NCBI GenBank assembly: GCA_029261795.1 | Contig: JAJDAP010000021.1 | Location: 1 to 43,042, forward strand | Source: Deltaproteobacteria bacterium | GTDB lineage: Bacteria; Myxococcota_A; UBA9160; UBA6930 | Direction: 5' to 3' | DNA: 43,042 nt | Shown here: piece by piece, positions 17,188 to 25,365 of the stretch | How the letters are laid out: each line of letters starts with the position of its first letter | How positions within the stretch are numbered: the first letter of the stretch is position 1 | Program-made: the position numbers and the translations under genes | Notes under the pieces: model-generated | Told to the model about the DNA's origin: nothing | The model's input: the letters and a program-made list of their open reading frames with translations, nothing else | Databases searched by the model: none

Positions 17188-18501
17188 GTGACCGCGCCCG
17201 CCGCCCCGCACCGCGAAGATGCCGTCAGCGCTCGCCAGTACGGTTTCCTCGGCTTCATCACATTGCTGAACGTGATGAACTTCGTTGACCGCCAGCTCCT
17301 CTCCAGCTTCGCCAACTACATCGTGCCGGACCTCGAACTGACCAATGGCGAGTTCGGGCTGCTCACCGGCTTCGCATTCATCGTTTTCTACTCCACGATG
17401 GGGCTCGTCGCCGGCGCACTCGCGGACACCGTTCACCGACCCAGGCTGGTCGCCGGCGCCTTGACCCTGTGGAGCGCGCTCACCGCCGCTTCGGGCAGAG
17501 CCACCGGGTTCGTGTCGCTCCTCACCCCACGGATGTTCATCGGTGTCGGAGAATCCGTCCTCACGCCGGCTTCGATGTCGATGTTGTCCGATCGCTTCCC
17601 CGCCTCCCGGATGGGATTCGTCTCCGGCTTCTACTACATGGGCGTCCCGATCGGTGTGGGCGTGAGCCTGCTCATCGTCGGCTACCTGGGGCCCGCGATC
17701 GGTTGGCGGAACTGCTTCTACCTGCTCGGCGCGGTCGGCGTCGTTCTTGCCGGATGCATGTTATTCGTGCGTGAAACACGACCGGCAAGAACCGCCCCGA
17801 GCCCGGCTTCCACGGCACCTTCCCTCCGCTTCGCCGAGATCGCGAGCAGCGTCTGGCAGGCGCTTCGCAGCTCCCCCGCCCTCGTCATGACCATCGCCGG
17901 CGGCGTCGCCTTCCACTTCATCCTCGGTGCCGCAGCCTTCGACCAGCTCTGGTTCGTCCAGGAACGCGGTTTCGATCGCGACGAAATCGCGCGCATGACC
18001 GGCTGGATCGGCATGGCCGCTGGCATCGCCGGAAACCTGTTCGGCGGCTGGGGCGGCGATCAATGGCAGAAGCGCACCGGAACGGGCCGCCCGCTCTTCC
18101 TCTTCTGGATCGGGCTCGTCTTCACGCCGCTCGGCTTCGTCTACCGCCTGGCCGATGGCGGCACGACCCTGTTCTGGATCGGCGTCGCCGCTGGCTACTT
18201 CCAGCTCGGCACCTTCTACGGCCCCACCTTCGCCACCGTCCAGGAACTCGTGCCACCGCAGGTCCGCGCCAGCACCGTCGCCTTCTACCTGCTGATGTTG
18301 AACTTCGTCGGCCTCGGCGTCGGAATCACGGGCGGTGGATTCCTGATCGACGCCCTGATCGAAGCCGGCATCTCCGAGCCCTACACGAAGACCCTGCTCG
18401 TCTTCACCACCCTGTCAGCCACGGCGATCCCGTGCTTCTGGGTTGCCGGCCGGCGCTACAAGGCGGACAAGGAGCGACTCTACCGAGCAGCGGAAGGTTA
18501 G
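17188..18501 (+). CDS. spinster-like MFS transporter
   Basis: 437 residues, 12 predicted membrane segments. The N-terminal signature LLNVMNFVDRQLLSSFANYI near residue 26, GLLTGFAFIVFYSTMGLVAG near 62, TPRMFIGVGESVLTPASMSM near 112 and LSDRFPASRMGFVSGFYYMG fit the spinster-type MFS subgroup, which moves lipids or organic acids. GTG is the only close start. It is divergent from the DapB-like dehydrogenase and convergent with an SDR gene whose stop it overlaps (TTAG, 18498-18501). Confidence 0.88.
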   Translation: MTAPAAPHREDAVSARQYGFLGFITLLNVMNFVDRQLLSSFANYIVPDLELTNGEFGLLTGFAFIVFYSTMGLVAGALADTVHRPRLVAGALTLWSALTAASGRATGFVSLLTPRMFIGVGESVLTPASMSMLSDRFPASRMGFVSGFYYMGVPIGVGVSLLIVGYLGPAIGWRNCFYLLGAVGVVLAGCMLFVRETRPARTAPSPASTAPSLRFAEIASSVWQALRSSPALVMTIAGGVAFHFILGAAAFDQLWFVQERGFDRDEIARMTGWIGMAAGIAGNLFGGWGGDQWQKRTGTGRPLFLFWIGLVFTPLGFVYRLADGGTTLFWIGVAAGYFQLGTFYGPTFATVQELVPPQVRASTVAFYLLMLNFVGLGVGITGGGFLIDALIEAGISEPYTKTLLVFTTLSATAIPCFWVAGRRYKADKERLYRAAEG

Positions 18502-19280
18502 GCCGGGGACGCTGCGGCGCCGCCGTCGATCTTCAGCACGGCACCGGTGGTGTACCGCGAGGCATCGCTCGCAAAGTAGAGCGCCGCCCCGACGACCTCG
18601 CCGGGTTCTCCGCCTCGCCCCAGCGGAACCGTGCGAGCCAGCTGCTCGTGGAACTGCTCGGGCCACGCCTTGCTGATGTCGGTCAGGAACGGTCCCGGCA
18701 TGATGCAGTTCACGCGAACCTTGGGTGCGAGCGTACGAGAGAGCCCGATCGTCAGGTTGTTCAGGCCGGCCTTCGCGGCGCCGTAGGGAATCTCGATCGG
18801 CGTCGGCTGCACGGCCGCCACGCTGCTCACATTGATGATCGACCCGCCCGCCTCGGCGGCCATGCGCGTGCCGAACAGAGACGACAGCCGAAACGGTCCG
18901 CGCAGGTTCACGTTCAAGACCTTGTCCCAGAGTTCCTCGCTGACATCGGCAACCGAGTCGTAGAGCGGTGACATGCCAGCGTTGTTGACCAGCACTTCGC
19001 AGCGCCCGAAGCGCGCATAGGTCGCCTCGAACAGCGCATCGCATTGGTCCCAATCTGCAACGTGGCAGGCCACGCCCAACGCCTCGCGCCCGGTCTCCTC
19101 GGTTACCTCCCTTGCCAGGGCTTCACAAGAGTCGAGCTTCCGACTGGCGATCACCACATCCGCGCCCTGTCGAGCGAAGCCGAGAATCATCTCGCGGCCG
19201 AGGCCGCGGCTGCCGCCGGTAACCACGGCGACGCGGCCGCTGAGATCGAACGAACGGGAGGGATCCGGAGGCTGTGTCAT
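18498..19280 (-). CDS. SDR family oxidoreductase
   Basis: 260 residues with TGGSRGLG near 21, NNAGM near 98, VSSVAAVQP and YGAAKAGL near 167. The SRKLDSC stretch after beta-2 suggests NADP(H). It resembles gluconate 5-dehydrogenase-like SDRs in general form, but the substrate is unknown. It stands between two converging or unrelated units: its stop overlaps the MFS stop, and the patatin gene ends 37 bases upstream of its start, so it may be the last gene of a LAB-N/patatin/SDR transcript. Confidence 0.88.
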   Translation of the reverse strand: MTQPPDPSRSFDLSGRVAVVTGGSRGLGREMILGFARQGADVVIASRKLDSCEALAREVTEETGREALGVACHVADWDQCDALFEATYARFGRCEVLVNNAGMSPLYDSVADVSEELWDKVLNVNLRGPFRLSSLFGTRMAAEAGGSIINVSSVAAVQPTPIEIPYGAAKAGLNNLTIGLSRTLAPKVRVNCIMPGPFLTDISKAWPEQFHEQLARTVPLGRGGEPGEVVGAALYFASDASRYTTGAVLKIDGGAAASPA

Positions 19281-19317
19281 CGCGGCAACGTAGCGCGAAC
19301 CCGGCCTGGTGGCGGCG

Positions 19318-20784
19318 TCAACCCTTCAGCGGGACCCAGCGCACGCGCTCGAAGAACTTCTGGATCAATGGGAGTTCTCTCGCCATTCGCTCACGACCCC
19401 AGAGCACCGCTTCGTCCAGCTCGTCGGGTTTGGGTAGCAGGTTGAGAGGAGAGAGCGTCGGGCGGAAATCGATTCGCCGTTGGGCATAGCGATCGTTGAA
19501 AGCGACTTGATAGGCGATCGCCCGGGTCAACGGCTGGAGCCAGATGTGGCCCAACCCCAGCTGCGGATGGAACGAATCGAATGCCAGGTAGTAGGCATTG
19601 CGCGTTCCGATGCGACCCTTCTGAACCTGCCGCCAGGCGGTCCGAACCGGAACATTGTTGGCCACACCGCCGTCGACCAGCGCGCCGACATCGTAGTCTT
19701 CCATCAGTTGCTCGAGAATCGCGTGCATCCCCGGTTCGTCCCGCGTGACGTCGTAGTGAAGAATGCCCGGAATTGCTGAGGAGAAGCCGGCCGCATCGAC
19801 AGCATCGAAATCCCTCGTCTCGGGATCGGCGCCGATGATGATCTCCTTCACCACACGCGGGTTGATGAAGCCCACCAATCGCACCAGCTGGGTGCCGATC
19901 CTGGCTCGCAGCTCCAAGGGCCCCGGACGCCGATCCTCTGGAAGGTGGTGGAGCGGCCCGCGCTCGTCCGATTCGCGCAGCGCATCGCGGCGCAGACCCG
20001 CCACGATGGCGTCGTAGGGAATCTCGAGATCCGAGAGGCGGAGCGGGTTTCCCTGCGGGTCCTGGAATGCCGATTGGATCCCGGCGTGGAGGTACAACCG
20101 CAGGATGCCCGGCAGGCCGTACCGGGCGCGAAGGCTCACGATACGAAACACCTCGTCGGACTTCATTCGTTTCGCGAGGGCCAGGTACTCACCGAAGTCC
20201 CCTCTCCTCCGAAGCGCGCGGAACAACCCGAGCACGGCGCCCATCGACGAACCGATCACATAACCAGGGACCAGCCCGGCACCCTGGAGCACGTCCCAAG
20301 CGCCGATATACACGTAGGCCGATCCGCCGCCGCCCCCGGCGACACTGACCAGGGTCCTGATTCCGAGTTCCTGATCGAGCTCGCGCGGCGAAAACTCGTC
20401 GCTGTACTTCGCGATGACCTCCTCGCGCGCCTGCTCGAGTTGCGGAAGTATCGGCTCCAGGGCCGCGGCGGCGGCCGTGATGCGCTCGCCGGTGCGACGC
20501 GTGCGCAGCAACGCGTCCGAGAGCTCGCCGCGCACCCGACGTCGCCATTGTCCCAGCCGAGGCGTGCGTACCTGTACGTCGGGTCGGTCGTTCCGCTTGT
20601 GCCGAACCGCTGCGCCGGGCTGGAAGGTATCCAGCGCTGCGAGTGCCAGCGCATAACGAAGCTGATGCTCCGTCCGTTGGCTCACCGTACCGGGGTGGTC
20701 GTAGAGCGCGCGGATCAACTTCGCCTCCACGCGTTGGAAGCGGAGCTGATCTTCTTCGCGCTCGTCCTTGGCAGACTCGCTCAA
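19318..20784 (-). CDS. patatin-like phospholipase with DUF3336-type N-terminus
   Basis: 488 residues from a TTG start (20784), the only start near the family-typical N-terminus. Residues 1-130 form a helical region like DUF3336 of eukaryotic-type lipases. The patatin domain has the oxyanion loop SVAGGGGGSAYVYIGAW near 148, the nucleophile in VIGSSMGAVLG (GxSxG) near 178 and the catalytic Asp in ALVDGGVANNVPV near 390. It would hydrolyse acyl chains of phospholipids or other lipids. The downstream part (HIWLQPLTRAIAYQVAFNDR) is not recognised. It follows the LAB-N gene by 31 bases. Confidence 0.85.
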   Translation of the reverse strand: MSESAKDEREEDQLRFQRVEAKLIRALYDHPGTVSQRTEHQLRYALALAALDTFQPGAAVRHKRNDRPDVQVRTPRLGQWRRRVRGELSDALLRTRRTGERITAAAAALEPILPQLEQAREEVIAKYSDEFSPRELDQELGIRTLVSVAGGGGGSAYVYIGAWDVLQGAGLVPGYVIGSSMGAVLGLFRALRRRGDFGEYLALAKRMKSDEVFRIVSLRARYGLPGILRLYLHAGIQSAFQDPQGNPLRLSDLEIPYDAIVAGLRRDALRESDERGPLHHLPEDRRPGPLELRARIGTQLVRLVGFINPRVVKEIIIGADPETRDFDAVDAAGFSSAIPGILHYDVTRDEPGMHAILEQLMEDYDVGALVDGGVANNVPVRTAWRQVQKGRIGTRNAYYLAFDSFHPQLGLGHIWLQPLTRAIAYQVAFNDRYAQRRIDFRPTLSPLNLLPKPDELDEAVLWGRERMARELPLIQKFFERVRWVPLKG

Positions 20785-20815
20785 AGCAGGAGCCGCCGCG
20801 CCATCCGGCTGCTGA

Positions 20816-21199
20816 TCATGCCGGTTCCCCGCCCGCCTCGCGATAGATCAGGATCAGGTTCCGCACGTACACGATGAAGCCGAACATCTGACCGGCCAGG
20901 CCCACGGGATCGCCGCGCCGGAAGAAGTACACCAGCAGGATTCCGGCGCCCGCGAGGCTCAACCACCAGAAGCCCACCGGCACCACGCTCGAACGCTCGC
21001 GCTCGCTCGCCCACCATTGCAGTGCCATCCGGCTCGCGAACAGGGCCTGTCCGCCAAAGCCGAGTGCCAGCCAATACCAGGGGAGCCCGACCGCACGAAC
21101 GTCGACGCCCTCCTCGGGATGGGCGAATGCGGTCGCGGCCGTCATCAGACTGGCGAAGAGGACGAGCGCGAGCCCGGTCCCTTGGCTTCGCCATGACAC
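20816..21199 (-). CDS. LAB-N (lipid-A-disaccharide synthase N-terminal-like) membrane protein
   Basis: 127 residues from a GTG at 21199; the start is not sure because GAGGAG lies too close and a TTG a few codons upstream is also possible. An N-terminal hydrophobic segment (LALVLFASLMTAATAFA) may be a signal. The LAB-N signature follows: FASRMALQWWASERERSSVV and PVGFWWLSLAGAGILLVYFF, then a third segment ending YVRNLILIYREAGG. Stand-alone LAB-N proteins are small membrane proteins of unclear function, sometimes linked to lipid glycosylation. The patatin gene follows, so both may act on membrane lipids. Confidence 0.8.
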   Translation of the reverse strand: MSWRSQGTGLALVLFASLMTAATAFAHPEEGVDVRAVGLPWYWLALGFGGQALFASRMALQWWASERERSSVVPVGFWWLSLAGAGILLVYFFRRGDPVGLAGQMFGFIVYVRNLILIYREAGGEPA

Positions 21200-21449
21200 T
21201 CCTCGACCCAATGAAGTTGCCCCCCTCAGCCGCCGCGGAGCTTCGTGCCGGGGCGGCGCTGGCGGGGAGTCTAACCATCTGATCGCGATTGAAGAACGGC
21301 TAGCGCGAGGCGCCTCGTCCGATCCGCCCGGCGGGGCTGCTCTCACACGGACCTCTCGAGCGAGATTCGGTCGACCGATCAGGTCCGGACGATCACCGAC
21401 GCCCATCCCCACCTTCGGAAGTAGCCGGCGTCGGCAGCGAGGGCCGTAC

Positions 21450-22457
21450 ATGCGAATCCGCCTGGGCAGACACACCCGCCGCCGGTTGCTGATTTCCGCT
21501 TGCGTTGTGCTGGCCGCCGCCACAGGCGGCTGCAGCGACGCAGGTTGGCCCGCCGATCTCGAAATCATCGCGTTCGAGTCGGCGGACGGATCGACCCAGC
21601 GCAGCCTCTACTGGTCCCCCGCGTCCGAGCGCCCGGTTGCGCTTCTGGTAGCACTCCACACCTGGTCAGGAGACTTTCGCCAACCCGACCGCAGAGCCCA
21701 GCTCGAGTTCTGTCGGCGCCGGGGATGGGCCTTCCTTCACCCCGATTTCAGGGGGCCGAATACGAACCCGGCGGCGATGGGATCCGACCTTGCGATCCAT
21801 GACGTGCTCACCGCCATCGCGACCGCCCGCGAGCGTCGCGCCATCGACCCGGATCGAATCTATCTGGTCGGACACTCGGGCGGTGGCCACATGGGGCTGC
21901 TGCTCGCGGCCCGCCATCCGGAGCTTTGGGCTGGTGTCTCGGTGTGGTCGCCGATCGTCGACCTCGACGCATGGGCGAACGAGGTGGCCGACACACCGTG
22001 GCGGCACTACGGCGAACAGATCGCATCCGTCTGCGGGAACGGGACGACGGATCCTGCGGTCCGTCGCGAAGCATGTGCGCGCCGCTCACCCATCCACTAC
22101 CTGCGGCCCGGGCTGGGCGTCCCCCTCGCCATTCATGCGGGCTTCGACGATGGCCGGCGCGGAAGCGTGCCCATCACCCACGCGATCCGCGCCTACAACG
22201 CGCTCGTACCGGAAGCGGCGCGGGTCAGCCGGGAACAGACGGCGTCGTTGGCCAGCGGGGCTCCAGTTCACCTCCAGAACGGCCGAAGCACTGGCGAGCC
22301 CTCGATCGGCGATCGGCGAGCCCTATTCGCACGCGAGCATGGAAACGTGAGCCTGACCCTCTTCGATGGACACCACGAACTCCTCCCGACAGCCGTCGCG
22401 GAATGGCTGGTCGATCTCGACGGTCTCGTTGAACCGGACCGCGCCCAGGTGAACTAG
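21450..22457 (+). CDS. alpha/beta hydrolase, predicted lipoprotein
   Basis: 335 residues. The N-terminus is Arg-rich, then hydrophobic (LLISACVVLAAATGGC), ending in a lipobox-like GGC, so it is probably a lipoprotein. The hydrolase fold shows VALLVALHTWSGD, the nucleophile in YLVGHSGGGHMGLLLAA near 140 and a late His in LFDGHHELLP near 310; this resembles prolyl-oligopeptidase/esterase D-type (S9-like) enzymes. It would work in the periplasm or on the outer membrane on an unknown ester or peptide. The acyltransferase gene begins at the base after its stop. Confidence 0.8.
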   Translation: MRIRLGRHTRRRLLISACVVLAAATGGCSDAGWPADLEIIAFESADGSTQRSLYWSPASERPVALLVALHTWSGDFRQPDRRAQLEFCRRRGWAFLHPDFRGPNTNPAAMGSDLAIHDVLTAIATARERRAIDPDRIYLVGHSGGGHMGLLLAARHPELWAGVSVWSPIVDLDAWANEVADTPWRHYGEQIASVCGNGTTDPAVRREACARRSPIHYLRPGLGVPLAIHAGFDDGRRGSVPITHAIRAYNALVPEAARVSREQTASLASGAPVHLQNGRSTGEPSIGDRRALFAREHGNVSLTLFDGHHELLPTAVAEWLVDLDGLVEPDRAQVN

Positions 22458-23567
22458 ATGGGCTCCAAGCCGATCAGGATTCTGGAGCTCGATGCCCTGC
22501 GCGGCATCGCCGCCCTTGCAGTCGTGCTCTACCACTACACGGTGCGGTTCGGCGAGCTGTACGGCTACCAGACCACGCCACTCCTACAGGTCAGCCGGGG
22601 CGGCGATGGGGTCTACCTGTTCTTCGTGATCAGCGGCTTCGTGATCCTCATGACCCTGAACAAGACCCGTCGACCACTGGATTTCGTCGTATCCAGAGCG
22701 TCGCGCATCTACTTCACATTCTGGGCCGCCGTCATCACGACCTTCACGGTCGTCTCCGTGTTCGGGCTACCGGGACGGGAGTACGGCGTCGGCGTCTTCC
22801 TACTCAACCTGACGATGCTCCAGACCTTCATGGTCGGAGCCTCCAGTATCGATGGGGTCTACTGGACCCTCTACATCGAGATCATCTTCTACCTGATCAT
22901 GTTCGCGATCTACGCACTGAAGCAGCTGCATCGCATCGAATGGATCGGCCTGCTGTGGTTGGTGCTTTCGCTGGCCGTGATGCTCTCGCCCGGGCAAGAG
23001 CTGTTGGTTGGCAAGTTGCTCGCTCGCGGCTTGATCCTGCGGTACGCCTATCTTTTCGTGGCGGGCATGCTCTTCTACAAGATCTTCATGAAGGACGTGA
23101 GCAGGCTCACCTACATCGCGTTGGCTTGCTGCATCGTCGCCTCGCCGTTCCTGGCACCCCGGGAATCCCTGCCGTCGGTCCTCGCCAGCTTCGGCGTCTT
23201 CTTCCTGTTCATCTTCGGGCGGCTCCGCTTCCTGAACGCGCGCCCGCTGCTGTTCCTGGGAACGATCTCCTACGCCCTCTATGTCGTGCATCAGAACGTC
23301 GGCTACGTCGTCATGCGTTGGCTGCAATCGCTCGGCGCCTCGGATCACCTCGCGATCGTCGCCGCGATCCTTGTCGCCGTCTCGCTCGCGACGGCAATCA
23401 CGTTCTTGATCGAGAAGCCCCTGATCGCGATCACCCGAGCGCACTACAGCCGCTGGAAGGAGCAGGCGCCGCGGCTCCGGCCGTCGACCAGCCATTTCCC
23501 CGGCTTCGGACCCTCAGGCCCAAGGCCAGCAGCAGCCGGGCGAGCGGCGACTCCCGCACGGCGCTAA
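22458..23567 (+). CDS. acyltransferase 3 family membrane protein
   Basis: 369 residues with about 10 membrane segments. It begins with ILELDALRGIAALAVVLYHY, which has the conserved Arg and His of the acyltransferase_3 family, and continues with VYLFFVISGFVILM and VSRASRIYFTFW. These enzymes acylate surface polysaccharides or lipids (OafA/NodX-type). The C-terminus is a Pro/Arg-rich cytoplasmic tail. It directly follows the lipoprotein hydrolase gene, so the pair may modify and demodify the same surface molecule. Confidence 0.88.
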   Translation: MGSKPIRILELDALRGIAALAVVLYHYTVRFGELYGYQTTPLLQVSRGGDGVYLFFVISGFVILMTLNKTRRPLDFVVSRASRIYFTFWAAVITTFTVVSVFGLPGREYGVGVFLLNLTMLQTFMVGASSIDGVYWTLYIEIIFYLIMFAIYALKQLHRIEWIGLLWLVLSLAVMLSPGQELLVGKLLARGLILRYAYLFVAGMLFYKIFMKDVSRLTYIALACCIVASPFLAPRESLPSVLASFGVFFLFIFGRLRFLNARPLLFLGTISYALYVVHQNVGYVVMRWLQSLGASDHLAIVAAILVAVSLATAITFLIEKPLIAITRAHYSRWKEQAPRLRPSTSHFPGFGPSGPRPAAAGRAATPARR

Positions 23568-23589
23568 CGAACGGAGCTCCAACGCGACG

Positions 23590-24222
23590 CTAGGCGCGAG
23601 AAAGCACACACCAGCTGCCCCAACCCGCCTGGGATGCGCGCCCGCTCCACTCGCCGGGGAGCGCGGCGGCCACGTCTTCGGCGGAGAGATAGATCGGTGT
23701 GCGATCGCCGAGCGTGCTGACCCAGATCACGCTGCCACCGGGCGCCAACACCCGATCCACTTCGCTCGGGAACAGGAACGCGTTCACGTGCATGATCGCG
23801 TGCGCTGCATCCGCGGCGAGCGGGAGGCTCGCGGCGTCGGCGCAGGCCTGGCGGCCCTGGTTCACCGAAGCGTGGCGGAGCATTTCCATCGACAGGTCCA
23901 CGGCCACGATGCCATCGAAGTACTCTGTCAGGCGCGGGGTGGCAGCTCCGGTGCCCGACCCTACTTCGAGACACAGCCCACCGCCCACGCCGCCGCGCTC
24001 GAGGGCATCATCGATGACCCGCTCGTGGCCCTCCCTCACGCGCGCGTGCCACTCCGATGCCATCGCGTCGAAGAGCGCGGCGACCTTGCCTGACCGTTCC
24101 GGTGTCCAGGCGTCGGGTTCGAACGCGATCTGCCGCGTCACCTTGCGGATCGGATGGTCTGGCCCCGCGAGTTCTGGACGGTCCGGGGCTTCTGCAACGA
24201 CGCGGGGTAGCGGCTCGATCAT
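23590..24222 (-). CDS. class I SAM-dependent methyltransferase
   Basis: 210 residues. The SAM motif is CLEVGSGTGAATPRL near 90, followed by IVAVDLSMEMLRHA (motif II), then AHAIMHVNAFLFPSEVDRVL and GGSVIWVSTLG (Methyltransf_11-type). The ATG at 24222 has GGGAGG-like bases upstream. The N-terminal 65 residues (RKVTRQIAFEPDAWTPERSG) precede the fold. The substrate is unknown. It is divergent from the GNAT gene with a 68-bp gap and convergent with the acyltransferase gene. Confidence 0.85.
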   Translation of the reverse strand: MIEPLPRVVAEAPDRPELAGPDHPIRKVTRQIAFEPDAWTPERSGKVAALFDAMASEWHARVREGHERVIDDALERGGVGGGLCLEVGSGTGAATPRLTEYFDGIVAVDLSMEMLRHASVNQGRQACADAASLPLAADAAHAIMHVNAFLFPSEVDRVLAPGGSVIWVSTLGDRTPIYLSAEDVAAALPGEWSGRASQAGWGSWCVLSRA

Positions 24223-24290
24223 GGAGGGAACAGTAGGCGCTCGCCCGCGCCTCGCGCGACAGATATCGTGTCGAAGCCCGCAGGAGTTCA

Positions 24291-24986
24291 ATGTCCGACA
24301 ACCGTGACGCGCATCCGTTGGACAACGTCGTCTGGAGTGCCCTGAGTAGCGAGCAGACGCACCTCGCCGAGCATTCGAGCAACGGCCATGCAGCGCGCTA
24401 CGCCCCAGAGGTGGGTCCGTTCGGCGGCTTCCGCGACCCCGACACGCCCTCGTGGAGCGGTCTCTCCGATCTCATGGGTTCGGGCGAGTTCAACCTGCTC
24501 CTGCTTCCCGAGCCGGACGAAACACCGCCGGGCCTCGAGCTGCTTTCTTCCGAAATCGCCACCCAGTACGTCGCCGGGCACCTCGACGACACGGCTCTTC
24601 CCGAGTTCCAACTGCTCTCCGAGCGAGACCTCCCCGAGATCCTGGCATTGGTAGAAATCGCGCCGCCCGGCCCCTTCGGCGCCCGGACATTGGAGACCGG
24701 GCGCTACATCGGCCTCCGCCACCAGGGCCGGCTGGTCGCGATGGCCGGCGAGCGAATGCGCTGCCCAGGTTGGATCGAGGTGTCCGCGGTCTGCGTCCAC
24801 CCCTCGGCGCGGGGCCAAGGTCTCGGCGCAAGGCTGACGCTAGGCGTCGCGCGCCGGATCCGGGAAGCAGGCAGCGAGGCCATGCTGCACGTGCGCGAGG
24901 GAAACGACGCAGCGCACGCGCTCTACCAGAAGATCGGCTTCCGCGTCCGCCGTGAATTCTGGGCAGCAGCATTCGGGAAACGCTGA
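24291..24986 (+). CDS. GNAT family acetyltransferase (FR47-like)
   Basis: 231 residues. The C-terminal half is a GNAT domain: IEVSAVCVHPSARGQGLGAR near 162 has the acetyl-CoA loop (RGQGLG), and LHVREGNDAAHALYQKIGF near 198 is typical of the FR47-like group. The N-terminal half is an additional domain that may be a degenerate second GNAT fold. The acceptor is unknown. It is a single gene, divergent from the methyltransferase, followed by the tRNA-Lys gene on the other strand. Confidence 0.87.
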   Translation: MSDNRDAHPLDNVVWSALSSEQTHLAEHSSNGHAARYAPEVGPFGGFRDPDTPSWSGLSDLMGSGEFNLLLLPEPDETPPGLELLSSEIATQYVAGHLDDTALPEFQLLSERDLPEILALVEIAPPGPFGARTLETGRYIGLRHQGRLVAMAGERMRCPGWIEVSAVCVHPSARGQGLGARLTLGVARRIREAGSEAMLHVREGNDAAHALYQKIGFRVRREFWAAAFGKR

Positions 24987-25047
24987 GTCCGATCGGCTGA
25001 CCGATGCCACCAGCCCCGCGAAGGTCGGCGGCCGAGTTGCGATCGCA

Positions 25048-25122
25048 TGGTGGGCCGCGAGGGACTCGAACCCTCAACCAATGGGTTAAAAGCCCACTGC
25101 TCTGCCATTGAGCTAGCGGCCC
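25048..25122 (-). tRNA. tRNA-Lys (anticodon UUU), CCA encoded
   Basis: On the minus strand the sequence folds to a perfect cloverleaf: a 7-bp acceptor stem (GGGCCGC/GCGGCCC), D-arm GCTC-GAGC, anticodon stem GTGGG/CCCAT around CTTTTAA with anticodon TTT, T-arm GAGGG-TTCGAGT-CCCTC and discriminator A. CCA is encoded at 25050-25048. The mature body is 72 nt plus CCA. No partner tRNA is seen nearby. Confidence 0.97.
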
Positions 25123-25233
25123 GGAGGGGGAGTACAGGACCGCGTGGGAGCTGTCTACGTGGCGACGGGCACTCCTCGGGAAAATCTTCAGGGCAGGAGA
25201 ATTCTGCTTTACTTTCGTCTTTTGTTCGCTCAT

Positions 25234-25326
25234 CATGCTCGAACACCACCCCTCAACCCCGCCGCCGGGCGAATGGCTCAGGGTCGAAGCCCTGGACGCC
25301 GATGACTTCGATGACCTTCATGGGTG
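25234..25326 (+). CDS. possible 30-residue ORF
   Basis: An open frame from ATG 25234 to TGA 25326 would encode MLEHHPSTPPPGEWLRVEAL and a further ten acidic residues. It sits just upstream of the MshEN-GAF gene and follows an A/T-rich stretch, but there is no clear ribosome binding site. It could be a leader peptide, a gene remnant or chance. Confidence 0.2.
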
Positions 25327-25365
25327 ATCGCAAGCAGCGGCATCCGCACGCCTGGGAGGCGGGCC

